Below, piece by piece: positions 37,508-49,489 of a DNA stretch of 64,000 bases. Source of the stretch: Nissolia schottii. Its lineage: Eukaryota; Streptophyta; Magnoliopsida; Fabales; Fabaceae. A model generated the notes under the pieces. That model had not been told where the DNA came from. It saw nothing but the letters and a program-made list of their open reading frames with translations, and made no database searches. Position 1 is the stretch's first letter, and each line of letters begins with the position of its first letter. Both the position numbers and the translations under genes were made by a program. The DNA lies in NCBI GenBank assembly GCA_003254905.1, contig QANU01011901.1:1336039-1400038 (forward strand), read 5' to 3'.

Positions 37508-39314
37508 TGTCACGACCCAACTTAAGGCGTGATTGCACGTAGGACTACTGCCTTACAACGTGACATACTAAAAGCTCATAATGATGAATAAATAATTTTA
37601 TTTATAACATAACTGTTCAAATAACAGATCTGAAATAAGTACTGAGTTTGCATAATGTCATGACTGAAATGAAATACATGAATGTTAAAATAAGGACCTT
37701 ATTTTAGGTGGGTAGTTCCCACTGCTAAGCAGACCTTACCACTGATGCCTAAAATCTTGCTCACTAGAAGATTGGGACATTCTCACTATCCTTAACTGAA
37801 TCTGAAAATGTTATCGACAAAGGGGTGAGTTTATCATCTCAGTGGTGAGTATCTCTGTATCACACAAATAACACATATTGCATATAATATCATGGTATAC
37901 ACACACACACACACTGAAAGAATACACAACAATTAAAGCATATATATCTGTTATCTGGATAAAACTAAATAAATTGAATATACTGAGTAAGCTGAATTAA
38001 TTGCTAGAATATAAAATCGATCTGTTACATGTATGCCCACGTCCTCTAACGGAGGAGCACAATTCAAGGAAGTTTCAACTCGACCTTATTTCACAAGGAT
38101 AAATCTGGGTGGTTTTGGTATGCATGTGAGGATACGCATACCCTAAGTCTGAGGAACCTTATGCTTGGAGGTTTGGTAGGGCACGCATGCCATAATTGAG
38201 GAGCTTTGCACTCATATCTATGTACTATTGGGTCTGGGTTATGAGGTCGTAGGACCTTATACTGTTCTAGGTTATCTACCCTAAAATTTACTGTTTGTGA
38301 AGTCTTTTTGGAGAGTCTTTGGTTACCCATGTTGTTAAGGCCTAAGGCTACTGATTATAACAAGTGTGTACTAGTTAATTAATCTTGCATATTAGTCCGG
38401 CTCAAAGACTAAGGTCCCACATTTAAAACAAGATTTCTAGGTAAGAGATGTGCGTCACATCAGACATCTTAAGTATCAAGTGTTGCCTTAGTCAAAATCT
38501 ACCCCTTGTTAGGGTCTATGCCTTAACCAGAATCTTTATTAAAGTCTTGTTGCATAATTCTAACCAAACAATTCTAAGGGATAAGTCTATGGGTCTAGGT
38601 TTCTATCCTAACATAGCATAGCATAATATGAGCATAAATAACATGACATGTATAATGACATTATATAATTGTCTAAATATCTACTAGCATGTTATAAGCA
38701 TAACTAACTCTATTGATGGACCACCGAGGTGGAACCATCGATGCACCGAGACTGTCACTCACCTGGAATGTCACGAAAAGGAGGAACGCTGGCATTGGGG
38801 CTCCAAGTGGCATGGTGTTGGCAATTGGAAAGGCCAACATAAACTACCATTAGAAACCAATAAAGAAATCTTTAACTGGTAGGCCCACAGTAACGATCTA
38901 GCATCGCTACGGATTTTTTGATATTGTCACGGCGTACTGTGGACCGCCGTGGGCCACCACTACCAAAGTAGCGGCGCTGGAGCCTACTACTCTAGACCAT
39001 CCTAAAAAGGACTGGCTACCTATCTAGGTGAAGATGTTGCATTTTCACTAGAGAGAGATAGGGAAAGTGAGTAGAAACTTGTTCTAGAGAGAAGAAGGAG
39101 TCTGAAGCTTTGAGCGAATTGGAATAGGGGAGGGAGAGCTCTATATATAGGAGAAGGGATGACTAAAGGACCGGTCCGGGCCCTCTTAGTCCAAAAGCAC
39201 GAAACTTGCTTTTTAGGTTAGTAGTGGCGAGCTGGAGCGCACCAAGGGCACTGCAACGTGTTCCTAAATCCACCTTGGGCCCTTGCGATAGGCCTTGTGT
39301 CGCAGGCTGCTACA
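37508..39314 (+). mobile_element. 1.8-kb solo LTR-like element (Ty3/gypsy type likely)
   Basis: It starts TGTCACGACCCAAC and ends GCTGCTACA, the TG...CA termini of an LTR. The flanks are GCTTT and ACTTT, a 5-bp duplication with one mismatch. In other mTERF flanks the site reads as uninterrupted GATGCTCTAGTATAATA or GACGCCTTAGTATAATG, so the insertion is confirmed by comparison. A TATA box (CTATATATAG at 39141-39150) lies near the right end, consistent with a plus-orientation LTR promoter. No coding region or partner LTR is seen, so it is a solo LTR left by recombination. TGTCACGACCC starts are common in plant gypsy LTRs; the family is inferred. Confidence 0.65.
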
Positions 39315-39484
39315 ACTTTAGTATAATGTTTTAGGTAATGATATGAGCAGATTTGTCAAAGGGTTTGTGCATACTATTCACAGAGAAGTTAGAAGTTTTT
39401 GTTGTTTCTTGAAATTTGTGGATTTGTCTATGACCTTGTCCCTGATGTTTCAGATTCTTCTGGAACTTGTCATGTGTTTATCTA

Positions 39485-39738
39485 TGTTAAACATCTTGAT
39501 TGAACGAGTAAAAGGACACAACAAAGACTACAGAGAGAAAATACAAAGAATAGGAAATAAATAATTGTATTATGAGAGTTGTGTGTATCTAATGGTTACA
39601 ATGAGGTGTCAATATATATATAGGGCAATAATACAATTATAACTTAAATGATAGAATCAACTTAAATCAACCTAAATTTGTTATGAATAAATCTAAATCA
39701 ATCACAGATATGCTAAATATACTAATTTATTTCTAACC
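39485..39738 (-). mobile_element. 254-bp copia-type solo LTR
   Basis: Read on the minus strand it starts GGTTAGAAATAAATTAG (a TGTTAGA-type start with one change) and ends TGTTTAACA. It has a TATA box followed by ATTGACACCTCATTG, a typical small copia LTR promoter layout. The flanking 5-bp duplication ATCTA is perfect (39480-39484 and 39739-39743). Only the LTR is present. The other mTERF flanks lack it. Confidence 0.65.
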
Positions 39739-40219
39739 ATCTATATATTTTGTTCCGAGGTTAATATATCACTTGGTGGCTGGCACATGCTTCTTCTGAA
39801 CTGTTATGAGCCATTTTTTATGCAAGAATATTTTTCTGCCAATAGTGTTTGAAAGGAAAAAACATATCTTAGGGAATCTGTTCAACTGTAGGATGAGTGT
39901 GGTGAAAATTGAGATATGGGTCTTTTGTTAGTAGTCGTGAATAGCAAGACACAGATTTTCATCTGTAGTTTTTACATTTTTTTGTCCCATTGAGTTATGG
40001 TACTGGTGAGTCTAAACAAGAACACCATTTTCTTCAAGATTCGTGTTGAAAGGAAGTTTGAACGTGAGTATCGGAAGTTCATATCGCAAACAAGCAAATC
40101 GGTACTGCCTACAGAGTTTTGGTTTTTCTGATCACAAAATTATGATCTTAGGTCCTGTTATTCTATCAAGTTTGATCCTAATCTTGAAGATGATTGCTAT
40201 TAGTTATTAATCTAATAGT

Positions 40220-40610
40220 ATGAATCTGATACTCAGAAGTAAGAATGGGAGTTGTGCTTCAGTTTTGTTCTTCCTTGGTTATTGGGTTTTGAATTCGGGT
40301 GTTTCCTATCATATTCTTGGTAATACTGTTTTGTGCTCTACTCTTATCAGTCCTCCTCTTTTCAAAGTTACTTTGTCATCCTTTAGTTTAACAATGAATT
40401 TGATACCCGGCAAGAATGTTTATAAATTCTTTATAATATCTTGTCTATCTTTTCGTAATTGTTTTTTTAAACTTAAGTTTCCATACATCATTTTGTCCAC
40501 TAAGGGATTAATGTATCAGCTGTTGGGAATTTCAACTACGTTACTAGTGAATGTTGTGAAAGGTTTTGGCATTCATTATGCCATCTTAACACATCCACCG
40601 ATAAAATGAG
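40220..40610 (+). pseudogene. Possible copia protease-like fragment within the A flank
   Basis: A 129-codon open frame contains YWVLNSGVSYHILGNTVLCS followed by TLISPPLFKVTL. This resembles the copia protease motif WILDSGASDH..GN..L..SL, with the catalytic D replaced by N. Parts of the same stretch have counterparts in the flank of copy E, so it may be old sequence in the ancestral duplicated unit. The match is short and low in confidence. Confidence 0.35.
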
Positions 40611-40619
40611 AGACTTTAT

Positions 40620-41227
40620 ATATTTAAGTTGCGTTTGGTTCATTGCCTACTAAGATAAAATAATACAAATAAAATTAAATAATAAAAAGACCCTTCATTT
40701 TATTGCAACGTAATATTGTGACAGAATGATAATTAGCATATGCTCTATATTTGATCAATCCAAAATTATATATATTGATTATATCATTATACATGTAGCA
40801 TTCATTTTTATTGCAACATTTTCTTTCTATAATTTTAATAAAGTAAGGTTCAAACCCTCATTTGAAAAATGAACACACTTGATTTACAAATTGTTATCTT
40901 AAAAACAAAATATACAAGCCAAAAAGAGTGCAAGGCTATAATCGTTTGAAGCTATAAAAGGTAAAATGCTAAGTATTAACTAAAATTATAAAAAAAAATA
41001 TAAATTATTATATTGTAAGTACTTCATGTTTTATTAGAAAAGGAATATCAAAGTTTATGGCCTACACACACTTGAAAAAATAAAAGATAACTAGTAGGTT
41101 TATTATTCTAAAGAGGTCAAAATAGAAAAACAAATTGACTAGTCTAAAGTGAACCATCAAACAACCATTAAAAATCAATTCCCAAAAAAATGTCTATCAA
41201 GCTTATATGGACTTAAGGTAAACCAAG
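40620..41227. other. AT-rich sequence left of the Harbinger unit
   Basis: Contains GTTGCGTTTGGTTCATTGCC at about 40630, the type of end sequence seen in PIF/Harbinger or MITE elements. I could not find a matching inverted end to the right, so the boundary is not established. Confidence 0.35.
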
Positions 41228-42261
41228 CTAATTCTGCACAAAAGCCTTCCTCATACCCCTGAGCACTGAAAAGAAGAAGTTTGCAGTGGAAGAAGACGGA
41301 GCAATAATCTTTGCAACCTCCAGCATCTGCATATCAATCAAATCAACATCCTCAATATTAAGTAATCCTTCAAAAACCTTGTTTTGGTTTTCATTGTTAG
41401 CCGATAAACTCTTGAAATAACTTACTACCTCCTCAATGCTTTGACTTGAACGCTAGTAAAAGGAACCAAAGCTATTAGATGACGCAATTAAAGTTTCTAT
41501 GATGGCATCATCGGATTTAGCTTTCCTTTTTCTAGAGGTGGATTTACTTTGGGATGAAGAGTTGCTCTTATTTGTAGTGTCTTCCATCAGTGGTCGAGGT
41601 GTGGGGCTGTCATTCTCAAATCCCTCTAGATTTTCGTGTTCTCCATCCTCGTCAAGATTGATAGCATCTTTAAGAATCTCTGTGGCTGCATCTCCAAGAT
41701 CTTCAGCACCTTGACCTGTTGCTCAATCTTTTCCAAATATCATCAACATACTATCAAAATGAGGAAATGACTTGTTCCGAAGACCAGATGCATTCAGATG
41801 GCTCTATAATAAGAAAAACAAAAAGGTGAACTAATTAGAAATGAACCATATGCTAAGCAACACAACTATAAGTAACACGTACCATTTTATTTCAATACCT
41901 TGACCCATTAGTCCCATGCATCTTTTTCGCAGGTCACACAAAACTTATTTGGGTCCCATCCAAAGCCTGACGAGTAGTACAACATATCATAAATAACATT
42001 ATATTGCGACTTCAGTAGCTTATGCCTTGAATGAATATGAGGTTGAGCTTTGACACCACATCCAGGTGATCGTACTTCCATCATCTTTTCAAGTTGTACT
42101 AAGAATCCAAATTTAAAATTATTACCTTCTCCAACACTCCAGAGAAGATCATTCTTCAATTCCAGCATGCATTCGACTAGCAAAGCATCTTGCTGTGTTA
42201 TCCACTGATGCTTCTTTTAGGTCTGGGTTCCTCATTGACCTTCACTGACATCCATATTCAT
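41228..42261 (-). pseudogene. PIF/Harbinger ORF1 (Myb/SANT-like DNA-binding protein), decayed
   Basis: On the minus strand: WITQQDALLVECMLELKNDL, then FGFLVQLEKMMEVRSPGCGV, then SRHKLLKSQYNVIYDMLYYS and SGFGWDPNKFCVTCEKDAWD. This is the Myb/SANT-like domain (Myb_DNA-bind_3 type) of plant PIF/Harbinger ORF1 proteins. A downstream part includes HLNASGLRNKSFPHFDSML, and the C-terminus ends in SVLRGMRKAFVQN and a stop at 41228-41230. Stops near the N-terminus and within the coding stretch (for example inside FGKD*ATGQGAED) show decay, though some interruptions may be introns. ORF1 proteins bind element ends and act with the transposase encoded next to it. Confidence 0.7.
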
Positions 42262-42510
42262 ATCTAAGAAAAAATAATGTCAATGGAACAATAATAAAGT
42301 CCCCATAATGAAAAGTAATATCAATGCAACAATTTTTTTTTTTTTGGAAAAACATTACATAATTTCAAACGACCAAAACGAGTTCCAATTGCATTACATA
42401 AGTCAATAATAATTGAGTTCACATAGTTATTGAATCAAACAAGGCAACAAACACATGCATTTAACATGCAATGCTCAAAAAATTACATAAAATGTTGAGA
42501 TGTGAAAATC

Positions 42511-43894
42511 TCAAGCTCTAGACTCATCCCACATTTCTTGGGCCAAATTATCCCTAAATTGATTCCAACCATCTGAAGTCGAAACATGATCAATAAATTC
42601 ATCTTCCATGTCGTTGCCTTCGAGTGGAGTGTCTTCTGGTACATTAGTCTTAAGTGGGTTGATGGGCATCTCTCTCCTAATATGATTATGGAGTAGGGCA
42701 CATGCAGAGACAATTCTTGCATGAGTTTTTATAGGATAAAAGGACCTTTCTCTGAGAATAACTCATCTCATCTTGAGAAAACCAAAGCATCTCTCAATAT
42801 CATTTCTAGCAGATGAATGTTTGTAATTGTAGAACTCTCGTGGTGTTCTAGGTTGATGATTTTCTTTCCAATCATTCAATGATATCGTTTACCTCTGTCT
42901 GGCGTCAAAAATCCCTCTCCATTGGTATATCCAGCATCACATAAGTAATAAAAACGTACCATAAAAAAACTACATTAGAGAAATAACCCAAAGTCTATGT
43001 AATTTTAATAATATTTATTATAAGTGATTAAAACTATTACCTTGTGGAACCTTTAAACTTCTTGGTCTAGATATTGCATCTCTTAGCACTCTACCATCTG
43101 CAGCCGACCCTTCCCACCCAAGTAAAATGTATATGAATTGCATATCTTGACTGCAAACTCCTAAGACATTCATAACTAATTCACCTTTCCTTGTCAAGTA
43201 CCTAGGCTTCTCAATCTCTTCAACAGTGCACTTAATATATGTTCCATCTAATCCACCTAGACAATTCTAACACAAAAAAAAATGTATATAATTAATGTGC
43301 TGTTGTCATAATTATCAAAATAATATAAAAGCCTCTTAAGAAATGTTAAAGTACCTTAAACCACTTCCATTTGAAATCAGTTGAATTTTCTAGTATAGAC
43401 TCGGGTTTCTTGAGTAACAACTCATGACAAAGAATGATAGAATTCAAAACTGAATTGAAATGCCTACTAATAGTCTCACCACTCCTAACAAATTGTCTTT
43501 TGATTATCCTATTCTTCACATGATGAGCACGTATATATAAAAACATTGCAACCATCTCTTTCACACACGCATTCTTCGTACTTGATAGTCTCCCAACAGT
43601 TCTCAACATATCATACAATTTATTAAAGCTTTCTCTATCCATACACGTATTCTCTATACATGCCAAATCAGTATCAAAGATTATCCTTCTCAAACTAATC
43701 CCCCTAATAGATTGAGTATCACCCTTGCCTGCCTTTCTTCGCTTATTCCTTCTTACTACCAAATAAGCACAATCAGCTTTTAAAAAACCATGGTATGCAA
43801 CAATGGCTTTATGGAGCTCAATGATCATTATAAGGAATGATATCAATTGTAATTGTGATTCATCCATTCCATTAACTAGAAACAACAATAACAA
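42511..43894 (-). pseudogene. HARBI1-type (PIF/Harbinger) transposase, decayed
   Basis: Exons on the minus strand: about 43355-43894, 43041-43266 and roughly 42511-42960. Motifs: MDRESFNKLYDMLRTVGRLS near the start; NCLGGLDGTYIKCTVEEIEK (first catalytic D in LDGT); LGWEGSAADGRVLRDAISRP; CDAGYTNGEGFLTPDRG (second D); NYKHSSARNDIERCFGFLKM (E). The DDE triad is still present. A frameshift near 42895, after GKRYH, and a TGA inside KMR*VILR break the frame, and the third exon's acceptor is not canonical. It encoded the cut-and-paste DDE transposase, and with the neighbouring ORF1 would have formed a two-gene Harbinger element. Confidence 0.75.
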
Positions 43895-45190
43895 ATAGAA
43901 TCAAATACGATAGATTGCAAAAAATAAAATAAAAATAAAAGTGAGATTCATCTAGCTTGGTTAGACAAAATCATGTGATGCACAAGAGAATGTTAAGCTT
44001 TAGAAACATGTAAATTGTGTGACATAAAATTTAACATTAACGAGATGCAGGACCTAATTCAAATTAAGCATCAGATATGATATAAACCTATCAAAACCAC
44101 GTGCAGCTACAGAGAATACAAAAGGAAGAACAATCAAAGGTAAAGAAACGAGAGAAGCCATTGTGTATATCACCACTTATGTTATTTCAGAATACTAAAC
44201 CTTCTTGAAACTCAAATATTTGATTGGTAGATGGTAGGGTTCAATTCTCGAGAATTCCTGAAGAAGAGTAAGACTACTTCGGAAGGTCATGACCGCCAAA
44301 TACTAGTAAGTTTTTTTTTTGATAAAAGAAGAATGTTTTAAACAAGACAATGTCATTGCAAGAGAAAGATATACACAAGTTTCACCACTCCTTATGATTC
44401 ACAAAATCCACCCAAGCATTTAACTCTGTAAGTAATCAATTTTGTTATTGACTATGTCATTATCAAAATCCCCATAGAGGCTTCATGGCAAATGTCAAGT
44501 TGTAATCAGGTGCACAAACAGACAATATGTATGTATATGAAATTTAATTTAATGCAGTTTTGTGTTATATAGGCCTATGTCAATGGGGCAGAACAAAGGG
44601 AAAATTCACTATGAATCTACGATCAAGGAAGATTACACAGAGCAGCCAATCAACGCTCAAATCCAAAGTGCAATACACCTAAATCCTCACTGTTGCTGAG
44701 ATTTAGTATACTCTACATTCTACAATGTTAGTGCTGATTTTACAATATAGTAGAATGATGCTTGTGAATCAGGCATCAGCCCAGTTCCTTATCCTCTTCA
44801 CAAATCTTTGAAAAATCTTAGCTGCATAAAATTGCAGAACTCTCTGGCCAAGTCACATGTTGGGTTAAGCCCGACATGCCCATTTCTGTGCCTACTAGGA
44901 CAGTGGCGGAGACCGATAAAGTGCTATAGGGTACTACAAACAGTAATACCAAAAACTAAAGAGCTCAAATCAATCAGTTTATTTATAGGATGTTTGATGT
45001 ATTCTTTTTGGTAGAGCATTTGAACCTCATGCAATTCTAATAGCTTATACAATTGCTGCACCAATAAAAATTCCAGAAGCCGAAACAATTCAAAAAGAAC
45101 AGAAGAGCTTTAATTCATCAAAGATTCTCGAGGATTGAACCCTACCATCTGCGTCATGCAATCATTTGGTTTGTACATCAATAGCCATTA
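43895..45190. other. Unassigned sequence right of the Harbinger unit
   Basis: No gene recognised. It may include the 5' end of the Harbinger element. An inverted repeat pair of about 27 bp lies at 44229-44262 and 45122-45155. Confidence 0.4.
44229..45155. repeat. Inverted repeat pair, about 27 bp
   Basis: AGATGGTAGGGTTCAATTCT near 44230 and its near-complement near 45128-45155 form an inverted pair around about 870 bp. They could be ends of an inserted element or chance-retained fragments of a repeat. No target-site duplication was found. Confidence 0.4.
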
Positions 45191-45844
45191 TGACTATGAT
45201 GCAGGGTTTCCTCTATGGTCCCCCTTTATCCGATACCCACCAAAAGCATGAACGAAGAGATATCTGCACGGTCTACAAAGACCGCTAAGAGTACCGTCGC
45301 AATCTACCAAACAGAACGACGGAAACAGAATCTGAAAGAAAAGGAAGAGAAGGAATGGATGGTTACCTAAGAAACTTGAAGAGAAGAGTGGTGGACTCCG
45401 ACGCGAAGCAGTGAGAGAGGAGATGGAGACGTGAGCCATGAGAGTGGTGGGCTCCGACGCGACAAGAGATGGAGCCGTGAGAGAGGCGCTGGAGCGAACG
45501 AAGGAGGTAGAATGGCGTGAGGGTTTGTGATTTATGGGTAAGGATCAGATTGACACATTTTATGAGAGTAATTCATATTATCAATAATGTTGAGCAACTA
45601 AATATCTCAATATGAATTATCACATTATTTGAAAGACACGTTAACGTACTTAGAATGTATTTGATTTAGTGTTTTTGATATGACGGTAAAATTTGGTGGT
45701 GAATTTTTAAGGGTGGAGTTCATGTGTTAAATTTACCCACAAAAAATTTCATCAATGAAAATTTATATCCCACTTTTATCCCCACGTAATACACCCTTGA
45801 AGGTAATCGAATCTAAGCTCAAATTCAAGCTCATTTTAGATTGT

Positions 45845-46140
45845 ATGCAATGAGAAATACAGGGAAAAATTAGTGGCTACTTCTCATCGATCTCTCATTG
45901 TTTATTTTAGCTTTTACAAAGACAAAAGAGTTGATCTAGTTATTATATTTCCATAACTATCAGTATTGGAAAATTGATAATCGTACTTCCGCTTTATGGA
46001 GGACAAACAAAAAGATGATTCCATTGCATGTAATGAGAATACTAGAAAAAATTGGTCAGTACTTCTCATCGATCTCTCATTACTTATTTTACTTTCTACA
46101 AACACAAAATAATTGATTTAGTATAGTTACATACTATAGT
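45845..46140. repeat. Direct repeat of about 110 bp
   Basis: The two copies share CTTCTCATCGATCTCTCATT and flanking sequence, about 180 bp apart, with moderate divergence. Confidence 0.65.
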
Positions 46141-46350
46141 TGAATAGTTGAATGACGAAAAAAATAAAATAAAATTATGCAATGCTTATTTTCAACTTCA
46201 TGTTTCCTTTATTTTTGGATTGTTGAAGTTATTGTGTTGCGGTTGGAAAAATTATATGGAGGTGAATATTGTTGTGAATGAAGAAAGAAAATATGATTCT
46301 TGGTCATTTGTATAAAAGAAACAGCAAGGAAGATTCAAAATTTGAAATTA

Positions 46351-46480
46351 GGCAGAATTTTTTTTAAAAGATTTGAAGTAGACTGCTTTATTAAGTTTCA
46401 ATAAAAGTACAAATCAGGAGGGATTTTTTTAAAAGATTTGAAGTAGGTTGCTCTATTGAGTTTCAATAAAAGTGCAGTCA
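46351..46480. repeat. Tandem duplication of about 65 bp
   Basis: Adjacent copies share TTTAAAAGATTTGAAGTAG and TTTCAATAAAAGT with a few differences. Confidence 0.75.
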
Positions 46481-47213
46481 ACTTTTTAGAATTGGTTGCT
46501 TTGCTCCATTGTCGCCACCAGCAATTTCTTTTATTGAAAAATTATTTCAATTGTAAAAAGCAAATGTCATTTCAGTTGATGGAGCACTCTGCTTTCACTG
46601 CAAACTTTTAGTAGTTTATTAAAGAAAACTAAAAAAGAAATTGCTTATGCAACACGTTTGCAACTTTTTTTCTATATATCTCAATTTCATTTCCTTTAGC
46701 TATGTATGCCCTTTAGCCTACATCGTATAGGCGATGTCATGAACAGTAGTGTGACATGGTCATTCTTGCACACTTCATAATAATAAAGCCAGATTTTTCA
46801 ATGGGTTACTTTAAGGAATATTTAAATATTGAATACTTTAATTTATATAAGTATATATTATTAGCATGTGTCAATTATTAGCATGTAAACGATGAGCCAA
46901 ATTTTGGGTGAAAAAATTATTAACATGAAGTCAACATGTGTACAATAAACAGTTGTAAGACTACTCATCTTTTATGATATATATAGATGATATATAGATA
47001 TAGATATAAAGGAGTTATTTATTATACCTATATATGTTATGTTGTATCCTGTTGCATATGTAATTAATATTAAAAATAATTAAATAAAAACAGAAGAAGG
47101 TTATATGAAACCAACGAATAGTTCATGAGCCGTTTCTTGCGGCATGCTTCGATAGACGGAACCGCTGAGTAGACGTTCTGCTATCTGTCATCAGTCTCCG
47201 TGATCCCAATTAC

Positions 47214-48324
47214 ATGTCTCTGTCCAACTCTCATCACCTTCTAAGGAGAGCTCTTCTCTATCTCACCGTCGCTAAGCCTATCTCTCTGCACCACTTCTTC
47301 TCAACCTCTTCCTCTGCTTCAGATCAACAACAATCTTTCACCTACTCCTACCTCACTATCAACTGTGGCTTCACCAAAGAAGATGCTCTTTTAAAGCATC
47401 AAGCGAGTTCGTTTCGAAACCCCCCACAAGCTCGATTCAGCCCTCGCCTTCTTCACAAACTACGGTTTCTCCAAAACCCAGATAAACAGCATCGTCGCCA
47501 GGGTACCGGAGCTGCTCGCGTGCGATATCAGCAAAAGGGTGTTGCCAAAGTTCGAATTTTTTGCCTCCAAAGGTGCTTCCCGCTCTGACATTCTCCTCAT
47601 GGTGACTCGGAGCCCGCGCTTCCTGCGACATAGCCTCAACAACCGCATAGTCCCTACGTATGAACTGGTAAGGAGATTCTTTCCCTCTAATGAGAAAGCC
47701 CTTGCTTCTGTAATTGCATGCCCCCCTTCCGTTGTGATGTTCGTCTGAAACAAAATGTGAAATTGCTGCTTGAAGAAGGGTTTACCCACACCAGCATTCA
47801 ATATTTGTTTAGAACTAGATCTTCTATACTCGGTCTACTGACTTGAGTAAAACCGTGGAGGAGTTGAAGCAATTGGGGTTTGTTCCATCCAAGTTTGACT
47901 TCAGTGTGGCATTGCTGGCCAAAAGGGCTGTAACCAAATCTAAGTGGGATGCCAAAGTTGAAGCCTTTAAGAAATGGGGTTGGTCCGAGCAGGAAATTTT
48001 CGAAGCATTTAGGAGGATCTGCAGGTCATGCTGCGATCTGAGAAGAAACTCAATGCAATGATGAGACTCTGGATCAGTCGGCTTGGCTGGGACCCATTGG
48101 AGCTTTGCACGAGACCGGTACTTTTCGGATTTCGTTTGGAGAAAAGGCTTATTCCAAGTGCTTCGGTTATCCAGTATCTTCTCTCCAAAGGTTTGATGAA
48201 GAAGAATGCTAGCCTAGCTAAACCATTTAATTTGACGGAGAAGTTGTTCCTACAAAGATTTGTGACATGTTTTGACAAGAACCACACGTCTCAGCTTTTA
48301 AAGCTATATCGCGGAGGGTGTTGA
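47214..48324 (+). pseudogene. mTERF family protein, copy B (pseudogene)
   Basis: Starts MSLSNSHHLLRRALLYLTVA and shows SFTYSYLTINCGFTKEDAL. It then loses frame near 47395 (an extra base in the KASKRVRFETP region), continues as LPKFEFFASKGASRSDILLM, loses frame again near 47730 (ACPPSVVMFV then stop) and again near 47830. It reads KTVEELKQLGFVPSKFDFSV and has a single-base loss near 48015 (FRRICRSCC instead of FRRHPQVML). It ends MLRSEKKLNAMMRLWISRLG to LKLYRGGC and a stop at 48322. At least four frame breaks are visible. The copy is the most decayed in frame and cannot make a full protein. Its layout otherwise follows copies D and E. Confidence 0.85.
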
Positions 48325-49440
48325 GCATATGACCTCAAATTTTGGTTGGTTTAGCCATCTTTTGTTTCTTAATCTCATTTTAGTTCTTTTCATACTCTTG
48401 TCTATTACTGGATTTACTAATTTGATTGTACCTTTTGATTTGCTAAGTTTGAACCATTTTAGATTTTAGTCATAGTTTTGATCAGAATCAGTAGCTTGCT
48501 AGTTTATAAGTAATTGATCCAAGAGTATGAATATGGATAGTTCTGTGGTTGGAAATTTCCTTATACACTCCCTCCTTGTTTGATTCATTCTTTCCATATT
48601 CTTTCTCTAAGAAGAGGATGGATTCCTGTCTGATATCATCAGGACTCTCAGGAATTGTGCGATTGGAATGTTGCTAGAATGTCTAAGATTTTTACCTCTT
48701 GGGCTCGGTTGCAAGAACTCCTTTTCCTTATGTTTGCAATTTAATTTCTGCTATGGTAGAACTGATAACATACAGAAACCGTTGTCTGGCTTAGGGAGAT
48801 ATGACTGATTGATGAGTTACACTGCCTCTTTCTATGCATATTTCTTTGTCTACACTATTTAGTATTATTTCTGGTTTATCTTTTTATTGGGAAATGCTTA
48901 CTGACTTGTGAATTTAGAGAAAAATTTTCTTACCTGCCACATGGATGTTTGGTGTTCTTGTGTGGAACAAAGGGATAATGTGACTTATGTTGTTTCATTG
49001 AATACTTGCTTACTGTTACTGAAAGTTATAATGGTTGAATGTGTAAGGGTTTTTTTAGGGCATTAATAAGTTCAAGCTTGTTATGTAGTTCACATTTGCT
49101 TAGAAAAGTGTTAAGTAAATGGATCTATCTCTTGAAGTATTGTTCTGAGTTTGAGGATGCCCTATTATAATGTTTTTTATATAGTAGTGACTTTTGTTAA
49201 ATGAATTTGTACATACTATTCATTACAGGTGTGTTTGTACATACTACAATGTATAGCTGTAGACCTGTAGATGTTTTAGCCATCTTATGGCTGTTATCCT
49301 TATCTGATGTATAGCTGTAGCAGTACTATCTTTTAGGGATCACATGTAACAAACTCCACTATTTGTACATGCTCAGACTTCAATGAATGCAATACGAAAT
49401 TCATTCACAAACAGTGTATACTCTATTATTTATAGTATCT
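48325..49440 (+). repeat. 3' flank of copy B, shared with other mTERF units
   Basis: Homologous to the flanks of A, C, D and E by shared blocks such as CCATCTTTTGTTTCTTAATC and the later AAATTTCCTTATACACTCCC region. It runs directly into copy C's leader. No gene apparent. Confidence 0.6.
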
Positions 49441-49489
49441 TTGATTGAATCTTCTTCATCATTTTTTCTTCAGTCTCCAATCAATCCCC

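Larger units (their letters stand above)
35755..40430 (+). repeat. 3' flank of copy A, shared with other mTERF units
   Basis: Sequence homologous to the flanks of copies B to E (for example CCATCTTTTGTTTCTTCATC near the start and the TTAGTATAATG stretch farther on). The homology is broken by three insertions described separately (36345-37243, 37508-39314, 39485-39738) and picks up again after each. No transcribed gene is apparent in the flank. Confidence 0.65.
45191..47213. other. Intergenic region left of copy B
   Basis: An 81-codon minus-strand frame (45194-45439) has a signal-peptide-like stretch but no recognisable family. Two local duplications occur: about 110 bp at 45845-45960 repeated at 46026-46140, and about 65 bp at 46351-46416 repeated at 46417-46480. 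The rest is AT-rich with nothing recognised. Confidence 0.5.

Noticed and set aside
43895-45190. Possible extra exon of the Harbinger transposase
   Set aside because: No frame continues the protein upstream of 43894 with recognisable motifs.
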